Source: an uncultured Clostridium sp. (lineage in GTDB: Bacteria; Bacillota_A; Clostridia; Lachnospirales; Lachnospiraceae). Taken from it: 8,540 nucleotides of DNA. Made by a program: the position numbers and the translations under genes. Location of the stretch: assembly GCA_900556965.1 (NCBI GenBank), contig USQV01000024.1, positions 1 through 8,540 on the forward strand, written 5' to 3'. The notes under the pieces were generated by a model that made no database searches, was not told where the DNA came from, and saw only the letters and a list, made by a program, of their open reading frames with translations. Shown in pieces: positions 1 through 6,914 of this stretch (its first letter is position 1; each line of letters starts with the position of its first letter).

Positions 1-354
1 CTGCTCATCGCAGAAAGCCACTGTCGTGTTGACTGTCATCAGGAATTCCAGGGTTTCGCTGCGGAATCCTGTCTCCTCCTCAAGTTCTCTCGCCGCGCAC
101 TCGATCTTCGGCTCATCCGGCGCATCAAGTTTTCCTGCCGGAATTTCCAGCGTGAACCGGTCTAAGGCGTTCCGATACTGACGCACCATGAGGATCTTTC
201 CGTCCTTTGTCACCGGGAGGACTGCTGCCGCGCCGTCATGATGGATAAAATCATACGTTTCTCTGATTCCATTAGCCACCACGGTATCCCGATATATTTT
301 TAATATCACGCCTGTATACGCAAGCTCTCTGTTTAAACGAATGGTTGCTTCCAT
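1..354 (-). CDS. Nudix hydrolase, ADP-ribose pyrophosphatase type (3' end outside window)
   Basis: The frame starts at ATG 354-352 and stays open to base 1, giving 118 residues without a stop, so the C-terminus lies outside the window. The Nudix box spans about residues 74-97: G74, then E81, then RELEEETGF at 89-97, which fits the REUxEExGU core that binds the catalytic divalent metal. The spacing between the first G and E is six residues rather than the usual five. The preceding LEIPAGKLD (69-77) and following TTVAFCDEQ (110-118) are typical of ADP-ribose pyrophosphatases, which split ADP-ribose to AMP and ribose 5-phosphate in the cytoplasm. AGGAAG (362-367) lies 7 nt before the start, which is 15 nt after the proC stop, so the two are probably cotranscribed. 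Substrate is inferred from family resemblance; other nucleoside diphosphate derivatives are possible. Confidence 0.9.
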   Translation of the reverse strand, partial: MEATIRLNRELAYTGVILKIYRDTVVANGIRETYDFIHHDGAAAVLPVTKDGKILMVRQYRNALDRFTLEIPAGKLDAPDEPKIECAARELEEETGFRSETLEFLMTVNTTVAFCDEQ

Positions 355-369
355 ATTGTTACTTCCTGT

Positions 370-1167
370 CTATTTTAATTTCTTATTCTTCTGGTAATTT
401 GCATCGCAGGCCTTGATAATGGCCCCGCGGAAATTGCAATCCTCTAAAACGGCCAGACCTTCGATCGTTGTTCCTCCCGGAGAGCATACCATGTCCTTAA
501 GCTCTCCCGGATGTTTTCCTGTTTCCAGCACCATCTTTGCACTTCCCAATACTGCCTGAGAGACCATACGGTATGCAGCCTGACGCGGCATTCCGTTTCT
601 GACACAGCCGTCTGCCATAGCTTCAATAAACATATAGACATAGGCCGGAGAACATCCGCTGGCACTTCCGACTACGTCCATCAGCTTCTCATCCACCAAT
701 TCCATCTTTCCGAAGGAGGTAAAGAAGGCTTCGACCATATTTTTCTCCTCATCACTGAAGATCGCCGGATCGTAGCAAACACCGGTCATTCCCTCACCGA
801 CCATAGCCGGAGTATTCGGCATTGAGCGGACGATACGAACGTTTCCGCCGAGGGCTTCCTCAAGATCTGCGATCGAGTATCCGGCTGCAATAGAGATAAT
901 GACCTGATCCTTCGTTACTACATCCTTAATATCTGCAAACACCTTCGGCAGCATCTGCGGCTTTACGGCCAGCACGAGATACTGAGACTGTTCTGCACAC
1001 TCTTTGTTGGAGGCAGCGTGAGGAACCCCTGTCTCATCTGTAATCTTTTTCATTTTTTCTTCATGACCGGAAGAAAACAGGATATCCTGCGGTGCAAAGG
1101 TCTTTAATAACCCCTTCATGATCGCCTGTCCCATATTGCCCATTCCGATAAAACCTATCTTTGCCAT
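370..1167 (-). CDS. proC: Pyrroline-5-carboxylate reductase
   Basis: This 265-residue protein is the normal length for ProC, the cytoplasmic enzyme that reduces 1-pyrroline-5-carboxylate to L-proline with NAD(P)H, the last step of proline synthesis. Visible features are the N-terminal Rossmann dinucleotide loop GFIGMGNMGQAI (5-16), AVKP (67-70), the conserved MPNTPAMVGEG (116-126), a helix-rich dimer region starting at SGCSPAYVYMFIEAMADG (170-187), and the C-terminal P5CR signature SPGGTTIEGLAVLE (229-242). The substrate-loop motif reads SGCSPAY instead of the common SGSGPAY; I believe this occurs in some Clostridia. The ATG at 1167-1165 has an ideal AGGAGG (1175-1180) 7 nt upstream. It lies downstream of the rny terminator, so it probably uses its own promoter, and it leads into the Nudix gene. 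Confidence 0.97.
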   Translation of the reverse strand: MAKIGFIGMGNMGQAIMKGLLKTFAPQDILFSSGHEEKMKKITDETGVPHAASNKECAEQSQYLVLAVKPQMLPKVFADIKDVVTKDQVIISIAAGYSIADLEEALGGNVRIVRSMPNTPAMVGEGMTGVCYDPAIFSDEEKNMVEAFFTSFGKMELVDEKLMDVVGSASGCSPAYVYMFIEAMADGCVRNGMPRQAAYRMVSQAVLGSAKMVLETGKHPGELKDMVCSPGGTTIEGLAVLEDCNFRGAIIKACDANYQKNKKLK

Positions 1168-1200
1168 TCTTCTTCCTCCTTATATTTTGTCTTGTAAATA

Positions 1201-1244
1201 TAAAAATCCGGGGGCACATAACATTACTATTATGTACCTCCGGA
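1201..1244 (-). terminator. Intrinsic terminator of rny
   Basis: On the minus strand, 34 nt after the rny stop, TCCGGAGGTACATAA (1244-1230) can pair with TTATGTGCCCCCGGA (1221-1207). This gives a 15-bp stem with one A-C mismatch and one T-G pair, around an 8-nt loop. It is followed directly by TTTTTA (1206-1201). This is a standard Rho-independent terminator and separates rny from proC. Confidence 0.9.
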
Positions 1245-1257
1245 CATTCTGTCTCAA
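1229..1257 (-). promoter_or_regulatory. Candidate proC promoter inside the terminator stem
   Basis: On the minus strand there is a -35 TTGAGA (1257-1252), a 17-nt spacer, and a -10 CATAAT (1234-1229), each one mismatch from the sigma-A consensus. Predicted initiation is near 1222, in the terminator loop or 3' arm, leaving a leader of about 55 nt before proC. It is the only good hexamer pair I found between rny and proC. The -10 and most of the spacer lie in the 5' arm of the terminator hairpin. Confidence 0.5.
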
Positions 1258-1277
1258 GCAGTCATTCTGCGTACCGC

Positions 1278-2822
1278 TTATTTTGCGTAATCGGTTACTC
1301 TGGATTCTCTGATCACGTTGACCTTGATCTGACCCGGATATTCCAGTTCGTCCTCGACCTTCTTAGAAATATCTCTGGCCAGCAGAACCATATCGTCATC
1401 GCTGATCTGCTCAGGTACTACCATGATACGCACTTCGCGTCCCGCCTGGATCGCAAAGGATTTATCGACTCCCTTGAAGGAGTTTGTGATATCCTCTAAC
1501 TGCTTCAGGCGATTCGTGTATGTTTCCAACGTCTCTCTCCTTGCACCCGGTCTGGCCGCTGAGATCGTATCCGCAGCCTGCACGATACAGGAAATGAGGC
1601 TCGTTGGCTCAACATCGCCATGATGGGATTCCACTGCATTAATGACAACTGCTGACTCTTTATACTTCTTACAGAGCTCAGCGCCCAGCTGAACATGGGA
1701 ACCTTCCATTTCATGGTCGACGGATTTTCCAATGTCATGTAATAAACCGGCACGTTTTGCCATTCTTACATCAACACCAATTTCAGAAGCCAGCAGCCCG
1801 GACAGCTGTGCTACCTCGATAGAATGCTTCAGTGCATTCTGACCATAGCTGGTTCTGAATCTCATCTTGCCGAGAAGCTTGATCAGCTCAGGATGGATTC
1901 CGTGAATGCCAACCTCAAGAATAGCGGCTTCACCTTCCTCGCGCATCATGTTTTCAACTTCCTTCTGCGCTTTCTCCACCATCTCCTCGATCCTGGCCGG
2001 ATGGATACGTCCGTCCACGATCAAACGCTCTAAGGCAATTCTTGCAACTTCCCTTCTGACCGGATCAAAGCCGGACAAAACGACCGCCTCCGGAGTATCG
2101 TCAATGATAAGCTCCACACCGGTCATGGTTTCTAATGTACGGATATTACGACCTTCTCTACCGATAATGCGGCCCTTCATCTCGTCATTTGGAAGCTGTA
2201 CGACAGAAACTGTTGTTTCTGCCACATGGTCTGCAGCACATCTCTGGATCGCTGTGACCACGTACTCTTTTGCTTTCTTATCTGCTTCTTCCTTTGCCTT
2301 GCTCTCTAACTCCTTGATGAGCTTCGCAGTGTCGTGCTTTACATCATCCTCAACGGACTTCAGAAGATAGTCCTTTGCCTGATCGGAAGTGAGACCGGAA
2401 ATTTTCTCCAGCTCCTCTTTTTCTTTGGCAAAAAGTTCTTCAACCTCTGCGCTGCGCTTCTTCAGTGATTCTTCTCTGGATGCAAGTCCGGCTTCTTTTC
2501 TTTCCATTGCCTCCGCTTTTTTGTCCAGATTCTCCTCTTTACTGAGTACACGGCGCTCATAACGCTGAATTTCCGCTCTCCGCTCCTTGGTTTCCTTCTC
2601 CAGCTCATTACGAGCCTTCAGATTTTCTTCCTTTGCTTCCAGGAGAGCTTCTTTCTTCTTTGTTTCTGCGACCTTCAATGCTTCATCTATTATTTCTCTG
2701 GATTTTTCTTCTGCGCTTCCGATCTTGCTTTCATAACTCTTTTTACGGTAAGCCACAGCCAAAAGCCAGGTAATAGGAGCCACAATAACTGCTGTTATTA
2801 ACACGCTGATTATTGGTGACAC
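1278..2822 (-). CDS. rny: Ribonuclease Y, membrane-anchored endoribonuclease
   Basis: RNase Y (514 residues, close to the usual ~520) starts mRNA decay by endonucleolytic cleavage at the inner face of the membrane in many Firmicutes. The domains appear in the expected order. An N-terminal membrane helix spans about residues 4-25. A long charged coiled coil rich in E, K and R follows (about 30-190). A KH RNA-binding domain has the GREG loop at 221-224. The HD domain has H333, the H362-D363 pair in LLHDIGK, H400/H401 and D418 as likely metal ligands. The start is GTG at 2822-2820: an in-frame stop at 2849-2847 leaves no ATG upstream, and AGGAGG (2830-2835) sits 7 nt away. The gene has its own promoter upstream and terminator downstream. 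Position after recA-recX is common in Clostridia. Confidence 0.98.
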   Translation of the reverse strand: MSPIISVLITAVIVAPITWLLAVAYRKKSYESKIGSAEEKSREIIDEALKVAETKKKEALLEAKEENLKARNELEKETKERRAEIQRYERRVLSKEENLDKKAEAMERKEAGLASREESLKKRSAEVEELFAKEKEELEKISGLTSDQAKDYLLKSVEDDVKHDTAKLIKELESKAKEEADKKAKEYVVTAIQRCAADHVAETTVSVVQLPNDEMKGRIIGREGRNIRTLETMTGVELIIDDTPEAVVLSGFDPVRREVARIALERLIVDGRIHPARIEEMVEKAQKEVENMMREEGEAAILEVGIHGIHPELIKLLGKMRFRTSYGQNALKHSIEVAQLSGLLASEIGVDVRMAKRAGLLHDIGKSVDHEMEGSHVQLGAELCKKYKESAVVINAVESHHGDVEPTSLISCIVQAADTISAARPGARRETLETYTNRLKQLEDITNSFKGVDKSFAIQAGREVRIMVVPEQISDDDMVLLARDISKKVEDELEYPGQIKVNVIRESRVTDYAK

Positions 2823-2835
2823 AGGAGCACCTCCT
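2823..2835 (-). promoter_or_regulatory. rny ribosome binding site in a small inverted repeat
   Basis: The minus strand immediately before the GTG start reads AGGAGGTGCTCCT. AGGAG (2835-2831) is the exact complement of CTCCT (2827-2823), with a 3-nt loop. The Shine-Dalgarno sequence could therefore pair with the bases between it and the start codon, which may limit translation of rny. The Shine-Dalgarno itself is certain; the hairpin is only a possible structure. Confidence 0.55.
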
Positions 2836-2902
2836 TTATTTAGTTTTCATTGTACACGCAGCAACCATTCCCTCACCCTGAATGATTACATACAACACTA
2901 CA

Positions 2903-2931
2903 ATTTTATACGCTTTTATACATTATGTCAA
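2903..2931 (-). promoter_or_regulatory. rny promoter
   Basis: On the minus strand a consensus -35 TTGACA (2931-2926) is followed after exactly 17 nt by TAAAAT (2908-2903). An alternative -10, TATAAA, sits two bases closer. Initiation near 2896 gives a leader of about 74 nt before the GTG of rny. The surrounding bases are A/T-rich. This implies that rny has its own promoter even though read-through from recA-recX is also possible. Confidence 0.8.
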
Positions 2932-2967
2932 GCATGTTGCCTTTTTCTGGTGTATTTTTATGCCAAT

Positions 2968-3570
2968 TTAATCATTTTCCCACAGCTCACGGCAATCTAA
3001 TGCTGTCCGGATCCGATCATAGGAAAATCCCTTTCGGGCCAGATAGGAAAACAGCTTTCTTTTCTCCTCCGGACTGCTCATTTTCGCATCAAAGCCTCGT
3101 TTTTTTGCTATTGCAAGTATCTGCTCCTCCTCATTGACCGGCATGTCCTCAAAGCCTCTGTCCAGTATCTCCGCAGTAATTCCTTTTTGATATAGTTCAC
3201 CGGTCATCTGCTTTTTGCTCTTTTTATTTGCATTTTTTTCGATATATCTGCGGACATATTCCTCATCATCCAGATAGTGGTATGCCTTTACAAATTCCAC
3301 TGCTTTATTAACAGAAGCCGGCAGAAAACCCTGTTCTGCCAGCTTCTTTCGCAATTCATACTCTGTCTTTCCGGAAAACTGAAGGTAGTAGACCGCCTTG
3401 TCGCAGGCACGCTTCGCATCTCCAAGATCGAAATCCGTACCCGAATCGACATCCGCGTCCGTATCAGGAGCTGTACCTGAAATGACCGCTTTTGCAGACA
3501 GGCTTCCATCCATCTGCCCGCTGCCTATTCTGCTTTCCTTTATCCACTTTTCCTGATCCCACTGCTTCAT
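2968..3570 (-). CDS. recX: Regulatory protein RecX
   Basis: RecX binds RecA filaments and modulates, usually inhibits, their activity. The family core covers about residues 52-200 and is built of helical modules: AVYYLQFSGKTEYELRKKL (59-77), VEFVKAYHYLDDEEYVRRYI (91-110), then a KGITAEILDRGFED segment (129-142) and a last module with ARKGFSYDRIRTAL (178-191). Before the core is an odd extension rich in Asp (DTDADVDSGTDFDLGD, 36-51). The ATG at 3570-3568 begins 3 nt after the recA stop and lacks a good Shine-Dalgarno, so translation is probably coupled to recA. The only other in-frame ATG is residue 20, also without a good ribosome site, so the extension is likely real at least in part. No intrinsic terminator is visible after the stop. 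Confidence 0.93.
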   Translation of the reverse strand: MKQWDQEKWIKESRIGSGQMDGSLSAKAVISGTAPDTDADVDSGTDFDLGDAKRACDKAVYYLQFSGKTEYELRKKLAEQGFLPASVNKAVEFVKAYHYLDDEEYVRRYIEKNANKKSKKQMTGELYQKGITAEILDRGFEDMPVNEEEQILAIAKKRGFDAKMSSPEEKRKLFSYLARKGFSYDRIRTALDCRELWEND

Positions 3571-3573
3571 CGA

Positions 3574-4644
3574 TTATTCTTCTGTCTCCGTTTCCGGTCT
3601 GATCTCCGTTGGCTCACCTGCTGTTTCTGAAGCTACCGCCACATGCTGTGCTTCCAGTCCGTGGAGCTCTCTTACCATATTTTCGATCTCCTCGCAGACA
3701 AGCGGATTCTGCAGCAGATACTGCTTTGCATTCTCACGTCCCTGACCGATCTTTGCTCCCTTATACGCATACCATGATCCGCTCTTTTCCACAATATTGG
3801 CATCAGCAGCCAGATCAAGTATATCTCCCTCGCGGGAAATTCCCTTTCCAAACATAATATCAAATTCCGCTTCTTTAAAAGGCGGGGCGATCTTATTCTT
3901 GACTACTTTGACACGAACATGGTTTCCGATGATCTCGCCGCTCTGCTTTAAGGATTCTGTTCTTCTGACATCAAGACGCACGGAAGAATAGAATTTCAGG
4001 GCACGTCCGCCGGTGGTTGTCTCCGGATTTCCGAACATAACGCCGACCTTCTCACGCAGCTGGTTGATAAAGATCACGATACAGTTTGTCTTGCTGACGA
4101 TCGCTGTCAGCTTTCTTAAGGCCTGAGACATCAGACGGGCCTGCAGTCCCACATGGGAATCGCCCATATCGCCGTCGATCTCTGCCTTCGGAACCAGCGC
4201 AGCAACAGAGTCCACGATAACGATATCCACAGCTCCGGAACGAACCATTGTCTCCGTTATCTCAAGAGCCTGCTCTCCGTTATCCGGCTGGGAAATATAA
4301 AGGTTGTCAATATCGACACCGATATTTTTTGCATATACGGGATCGAGCGCATGCTCCGCATCGATAAATCCCGCGATACCGCCGCGCTTCTGTACCTCCG
4401 CTACCATGTGGAGCGCAACGGTCGTCTTACCACTGGATTCCGGTCCATAGACCTCAATAATACGTCCCTTCGGGACACCGCCCAGACCAAGAGCCAGATC
4501 AAGGCTAAGGGCTCCTGTCGGCACAGTTTCAATATTCATATTGGCGCCGGAATCTCCCAGCTTCATAACAGAGCCCTTTCCATACGCTTTTTCGATCTGG
4601 GTAAGAGCCGCATCTAAGGCTTTTAATTTATCTTCTTTATTCAT
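3574..4644 (-). CDS. recA: Recombinase RecA
   Basis: RecA forms ATP-dependent filaments on single-stranded DNA, drives strand exchange, and triggers LexA self-cleavage in the SOS response. Using the ATG at 4644-4642 the protein is 356 residues, a normal length. Motifs in order: Walker A GPESSGKT (67-74), catalytic glutamate in DAEHAL (E97), Walker [11 protein letters not shown] (141-150), DNA-binding loop L1 around [16 protein letters not shown] (155-170), [10 protein letters not shown] (192-201), loop L2 and following strand from [14 protein letters not shown] (204-217), and an acidic tail ending ETETEE. A longer frame from TTG at 4656 would add MEDN, but that TTG is part of the Shine-Dalgarno context, so ATG is preferred. 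Two promoters and a LexA box precede it; recX follows after 3 nt. Confidence 0.98.
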   Translation of the reverse strand: MNKEDKLKALDAALTQIEKAYGKGSVMKLGDSGANMNIETVPTGALSLDLALGLGGVPKGRIIEVYGPESSGKTTVALHMVAEVQKRGGIAGFIDAEHALDPVYAKNIGVDIDNLYISQPDNGEQALEITETMVRSGAVDIVIVDSVAALVPKAEIDGDMGDSHVGLQARLMSQALRKLTAIVSKTNCIVIFINQLREKVGVMFGNPETTTGGRALKFYSSVRLDVRRTESLKQSGEIIGNHVRVKVVKNKIAPPFKEAEFDIMFGKGISREGDILDLAADANIVEKSGSWYAYKGAKIGQGRENAKQYLLQNPLVCEEIENMVRELHGLEAQHVAVASETAGEPTEIRPETETEE

Positions 4645-4649
4645 ATTAT

Positions 4650-4654
4650 CCTCC
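4650..4654 (-). promoter_or_regulatory. recA ribosome binding site that sets the start
   Basis: The minus strand reads TTGGAGGATAATATG. GGAGG (4654-4650) lies 5 nt before the ATG at 4644. The TTG at 4656-4654 overlaps this GGAGG and has no Shine-Dalgarno of its own at a suitable distance, which argues against a start four codons upstream. Confidence 0.85.
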
Positions 4655-4660
4655 AAATAA

Positions 4661-4674
4661 CGAACAAATGTTCT
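4661..4674 (-). promoter_or_regulatory. LexA (SOS) box of recA
   Basis: The plus strand reads CGAACAAATGTTCT. This matches the Gram-positive LexA operator (CGAACRNRYGTTCG, known from Bacillus) at all but the last base, with the GAAC-N4-GTTC core perfect. It lies just downstream of the proximal promoter, at about +5 to +18, where LexA binding would block transcription until DNA damage. Confidence 0.9.
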
Positions 4675-4685
4675 AATCTATAGTT

Positions 4686-4714
4686 ATAATAATATACGGA
4701 GCAGAAAATGTCAA
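4686..4714 (-). promoter_or_regulatory. recA proximal promoter
   Basis: On the minus strand the consensus -35 TTGACA (4714-4709) is separated by 17 nt from the -10 TATTAT (4691-4686). Initiation near 4679 gives a leader of about 35 nt. The LexA box lies within the first 20 transcribed bases, so this is most likely the SOS-controlled recA promoter. Confidence 0.85.
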
Positions 4715-4760
4715 TCCCCTCTGTAACAAAAAGAAAGGATAACGGATACCGGATGCCATA

Positions 4761-4789
4761 ACTATATCGGACATTCCCTCCTCCGTCAA
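4761..4789 (-). promoter_or_regulatory. Candidate distal recA promoter
   Basis: On the minus strand TTGACG (4789-4784) and TATAGT (4766-4761) are spaced by 17 nt, each one base from consensus. It lies between the sensor kinase terminator and the proximal recA promoter, 75 bp upstream of the latter. Transcripts would still cross the LexA box. The -35 overlaps a perfect 10-bp palindrome, GTCAATTGAC (4785-4794). Confidence 0.5.
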
Positions 4790-4803
4790 TTGACATTAGG
4801 CAC

Positions 4804-4837
4804 AAAAAAACAGGGGCAGATTTTACGCTGCCGCCTG
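4804..4837 (-). terminator. Intrinsic terminator of the phosphate cluster
   Basis: Starting 11 nt after the kinase stop, the minus strand has CAGGCGGCAG (4837-4828) pairing with CTGCCCCTG (4819-4811) through 9 bp with a single bulged C, around an 8-nt loop. Seven T residues follow (4810-4804). This is a clear Rho-independent terminator that isolates recA from the upstream operon. Confidence 0.93.
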
Positions 4838-4848
4838 CTCTCAGTCAA

Positions 4849-6204
4849 TTATTTTTTACACACCTCGTCCTTGCCTGCATCCGCAAAGGTGACCCGGATC
4901 TTTGTTCCCTTTCCTACCTTGCTCTCCAATGAGATCTGCGCTCCATGCTGGGCTACGATATGCTTTACAATGGCAAGCCCCAGTCCGGTTCCGCCTGTTG
5001 CCTTGGAGCGGCTCTTGTCGACCCGGTAAAATCTCTCGAAAATACGGTTCTGATGCTCCTTTGCGATCCCGATCCCCGTATCCTTCACATCAAGAAAGAC
5101 ACGTCCGTCTTCCCTGTCCACTGTGACTGTGACGGATCCGCCCTGCTTATTATAGCGGATCGCATTATCGCAGAGATTATACACCAGCTCCTCCATAAGC
5201 TGTCTGTCTGCATGGATCACGGAGGGCCTGCCCGAAAATTTGATCGTCACATTCTGTCTGGCGGCATTCATCTCCAGCATTTCCACACATTCTGCGGCCA
5301 GCTTATAAAGATCCACATCGGTAAACTCTAATTCCCGCTTTCCGTCGTCTAACTGGGACAGCTGGATGATATCATTGATCAGGGTCAGAAGTCTCGCCGC
5401 GTTTTTATGGATCTCCGACGCAAACCGTTCCGTATTCTCCCCGGACATGCCGTGTTCGATCAGTTCCGCATAGCCGGAGATCGCCGTTAACGGCGTCTTA
5501 AGCTCATGGGAAACATTAGCGGTAAACTCCTGCCGCATCTGGGCGCTCTGCAAAATATCCTCATGCTGCCTGCGTATCGTAGCGGCAAAGGGCTCCAGCT
5601 CCTTATAGGGTGCCTCCCGATCCGGATCCGAAATATTCTGTGCCATTTCTTCGATCGGTGCGATCAGGCTCCTCGTAAACCATTGCGAGAGGAGGATACA
5701 GAATAAAAACAGTACCGCGCTTACCCCGAACAGGGTCGGAAGCATATTCTGAAATACGGCAAATAGGCTGTCCGCCTCTCTGGATATCCTGAGGACAGTA
5801 CCGTTTTCCAGCTGTACCGCATAATAGAACAGATTCTTATCCAGCGTCTCCGATCTTCTTATATCGATACCTTCCCCGGTTTCCATGGCCTCCCGGATCT
5901 CGGGTCGGTCTTCGTGATTTGCCATTACACTTGCGTCGGCATTGCTGTCAAAAATGACAGCCCCTTCTTGTCCCACCAGCGTAACTCTTAAGCTATCCGG
6001 CCCCAGATCGTAAGCTTCCGCCTTAAGGGCTCCGGAATCCTCAAACACATGCAGGTTCCGCATGACCCAGGCATCTGCCTTCAGATCACCTATGATCTGC
6101 TCCCTGTACTGGCCGTAAAACACAAATATGGCAAACATCAGCGTCAGCAGGATAGCCAGCACCGATGTTGCCAGAAGTTCTATATGAATCTTTTTTTTCA
6201 TCAT
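4849..6204 (-). CDS. PhoR-like membrane sensor histidine kinase
   Basis: This 451-residue kinase probably phosphorylates the response regulator encoded just upstream. It has an N-terminal membrane helix (about 10-30), an extracytoplasmic sensor region (about 32-152), a second helix (about 155-176) and a short HAMP-like linker. The HisKA H-box FTANVSHELKTPL (227-239) has H233 as phosphoacceptor. The HATPase domain shows the N box NLCDNAIRYN (343-352), G1 DTGIGI (375-380), F box FERFYRVDKSRS (389-400) and G2 GTGLGL (405-410). Only about 55 residues separate the second helix from H233, too few for the cytoplasmic PAS domain of Bacillus-type PhoR. The start is ATG 6204 or the adjacent ATG 6201; GGAG lies 3 or 6 nt upstream. 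The regulator stop is 9 nt away. Phosphate sensing is inferred from the neighbours; the signal is not shown by sequence. Confidence 0.95.
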   Translation of the reverse strand: MMKKKIHIELLATSVLAILLTLMFAIFVFYGQYREQIIGDLKADAWVMRNLHVFEDSGALKAEAYDLGPDSLRVTLVGQEGAVIFDSNADASVMANHEDRPEIREAMETGEGIDIRRSETLDKNLFYYAVQLENGTVLRISREADSLFAVFQNMLPTLFGVSAVLFLFCILLSQWFTRSLIAPIEEMAQNISDPDREAPYKELEPFAATIRRQHEDILQSAQMRQEFTANVSHELKTPLTAISGYAELIEHGMSGENTERFASEIHKNAARLLTLINDIIQLSQLDDGKRELEFTDVDLYKLAAECVEMLEMNAARQNVTIKFSGRPSVIHADRQLMEELVYNLCDNAIRYNKQGGSVTVTVDREDGRVFLDVKDTGIGIAKEHQNRIFERFYRVDKSRSKATGGTGLGLAIVKHIVAQHGAQISLESKVGKGTKIRVTFADAGKDEVCKK

Positions 6205-6213
6205 ACACTCCGT

Positions 6214-6879
6214 TTATTCGATCATGTATCCCACGTTCCGCACTGTGCGGATCATGGCCCCTGCTTCGCCAAGCTTCTGTCTTAAGGTACGGATATGCAT
6301 GTCCAGCGTCCTTGATTCTCCCTCAAAGTCGATCCCCCAGACACGCTCTAAGATGATCTCCCTTGTCACTACGATGCCGGCATTATGAAGCAAAAGCTTT
6401 AAAAGCTCATATTCCTTAAATGTCAAAGCACACGGAACATCCTTTACATAGACGGTATGCTTTTCATCATCCAGAAATATATCTCCCAGGCTGAGAAATT
6501 TTTCTTCCTCCATCGTCCTGCGGAGCATCGCCTTTACCCGGGCGATCAGCTCCATGACACCGAAGGGCTTTGTCAGATAATCGTCTGCCCCCATGTCAAG
6601 TCCCTTGACCTTATCGATCTCCGTGGACTTTGCCGTTACCATGATGACCGGGAGCTTTTTCGTATCCGGCCGCTTTCTGAGCTTTTTTACGATCTCCAGT
6701 CCGTCCTCATCCGGAAGCATCACATCAAGAAGTATCAGATCGGGAAGACGTTCCTCCAGCTTTTTATAGAAGTCTCCCGCACATTCAAAGCCATCCACCT
6801 GATATCCGCTGTTTTTCAGGGCGAACATCTCGATCTCCAGAATATTTTTATCATCCTCGACCGCATAGATCAATGCCAT
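6214..6879 (-). CDS. PhoB/PhoP-like response regulator, OmpR family
   Basis: This 221-residue protein has an N-terminal receiver domain (about 1-120) and a C-terminal winged-helix DNA-binding domain (about 125-221). Receiver residues are complete: acidic pair D9-D10, phosphoacceptor D52 in LILLDVMLPDEDG, T82 and K104 in the TKPF motif. The recognition helix region is SRTLDMHIRTLRQKL (189-203), and the protein ends in RTVRNVGYMIE, the usual winged-helix close. It should bind promoter DNA as a phosphorylated dimer and control transcription. The ATG at 6879-6877 follows a strong GGAGGAGG run (about 6889-6896) at slightly long spacing; a closer ATG at 6886 is in another frame and stops after 11 codons. 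It lies 35 nt after the cotransporter gene and 9 nt before the kinase gene, so all three are probably one transcript. Confidence 0.95.
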   Translation of the reverse strand: MALIYAVEDDKNILEIEMFALKNSGYQVDGFECAGDFYKKLEERLPDLILLDVMLPDEDGLEIVKKLRKRPDTKKLPVIMVTAKSTEIDKVKGLDMGADDYLTKPFGVMELIARVKAMLRRTMEEEKFLSLGDIFLDDEKHTVYVKDVPCALTFKEYELLKLLLHNAGIVVTREIILERVWGIDFEGESRTLDMHIRTLRQKLGEAGAMIRTVRNVGYMIE

Positions 6880-6914
6880 ACTGCATCCCTCCTCCTTCTA
6901 ATATAGCACACTTT

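Noticed and set aside
1906..2370. 154-codon plus-strand open frame opposite rny.
   Set aside because: It lies wholly inside a well-supported RNase Y gene, has no family resemblance, and its serine-rich composition reflects the antisense of Glu/Arg-rich coding.
2968..3570. Possible frameshift or fusion making the odd recX N-terminus.
   Set aside because: The frame is continuous, begins 3 nt after the recA stop in the expected operon position, and the core is intact. A natural extension is simpler.
4153..4617. 154-codon plus-strand open frame opposite recA.
   Set aside because: It is an antisense shadow of the conserved RecA core, with no promoter or recognisable domain.
4673..4774. A 33-codon minus-strand frame (MSDIVMASG...) with a strong GGAGGAGGG just before its ATG, between the kinase terminator and recA.
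   Set aside because: The purine run is better explained as the spacer of the distal recA promoter, whose predicted start lies downstream of this ATG. The frame also runs through the proximal recA promoter, and there is no room for its own promoter after the terminator.
6853..6886. ATG at 6886 close to the strong ribosome site upstream of the response regulator.
   Set aside because: It is out of frame with the receiver domain and stops after 11 codons.
6900..6908. Extended -10-like TGCTATATT on the minus strand just before the response regulator.
   Set aside because: Initiation about 7 nt downstream would fall inside the Shine-Dalgarno sequence itself, and there is no matching -35. Cotranscription with the cotransporter is more likely.
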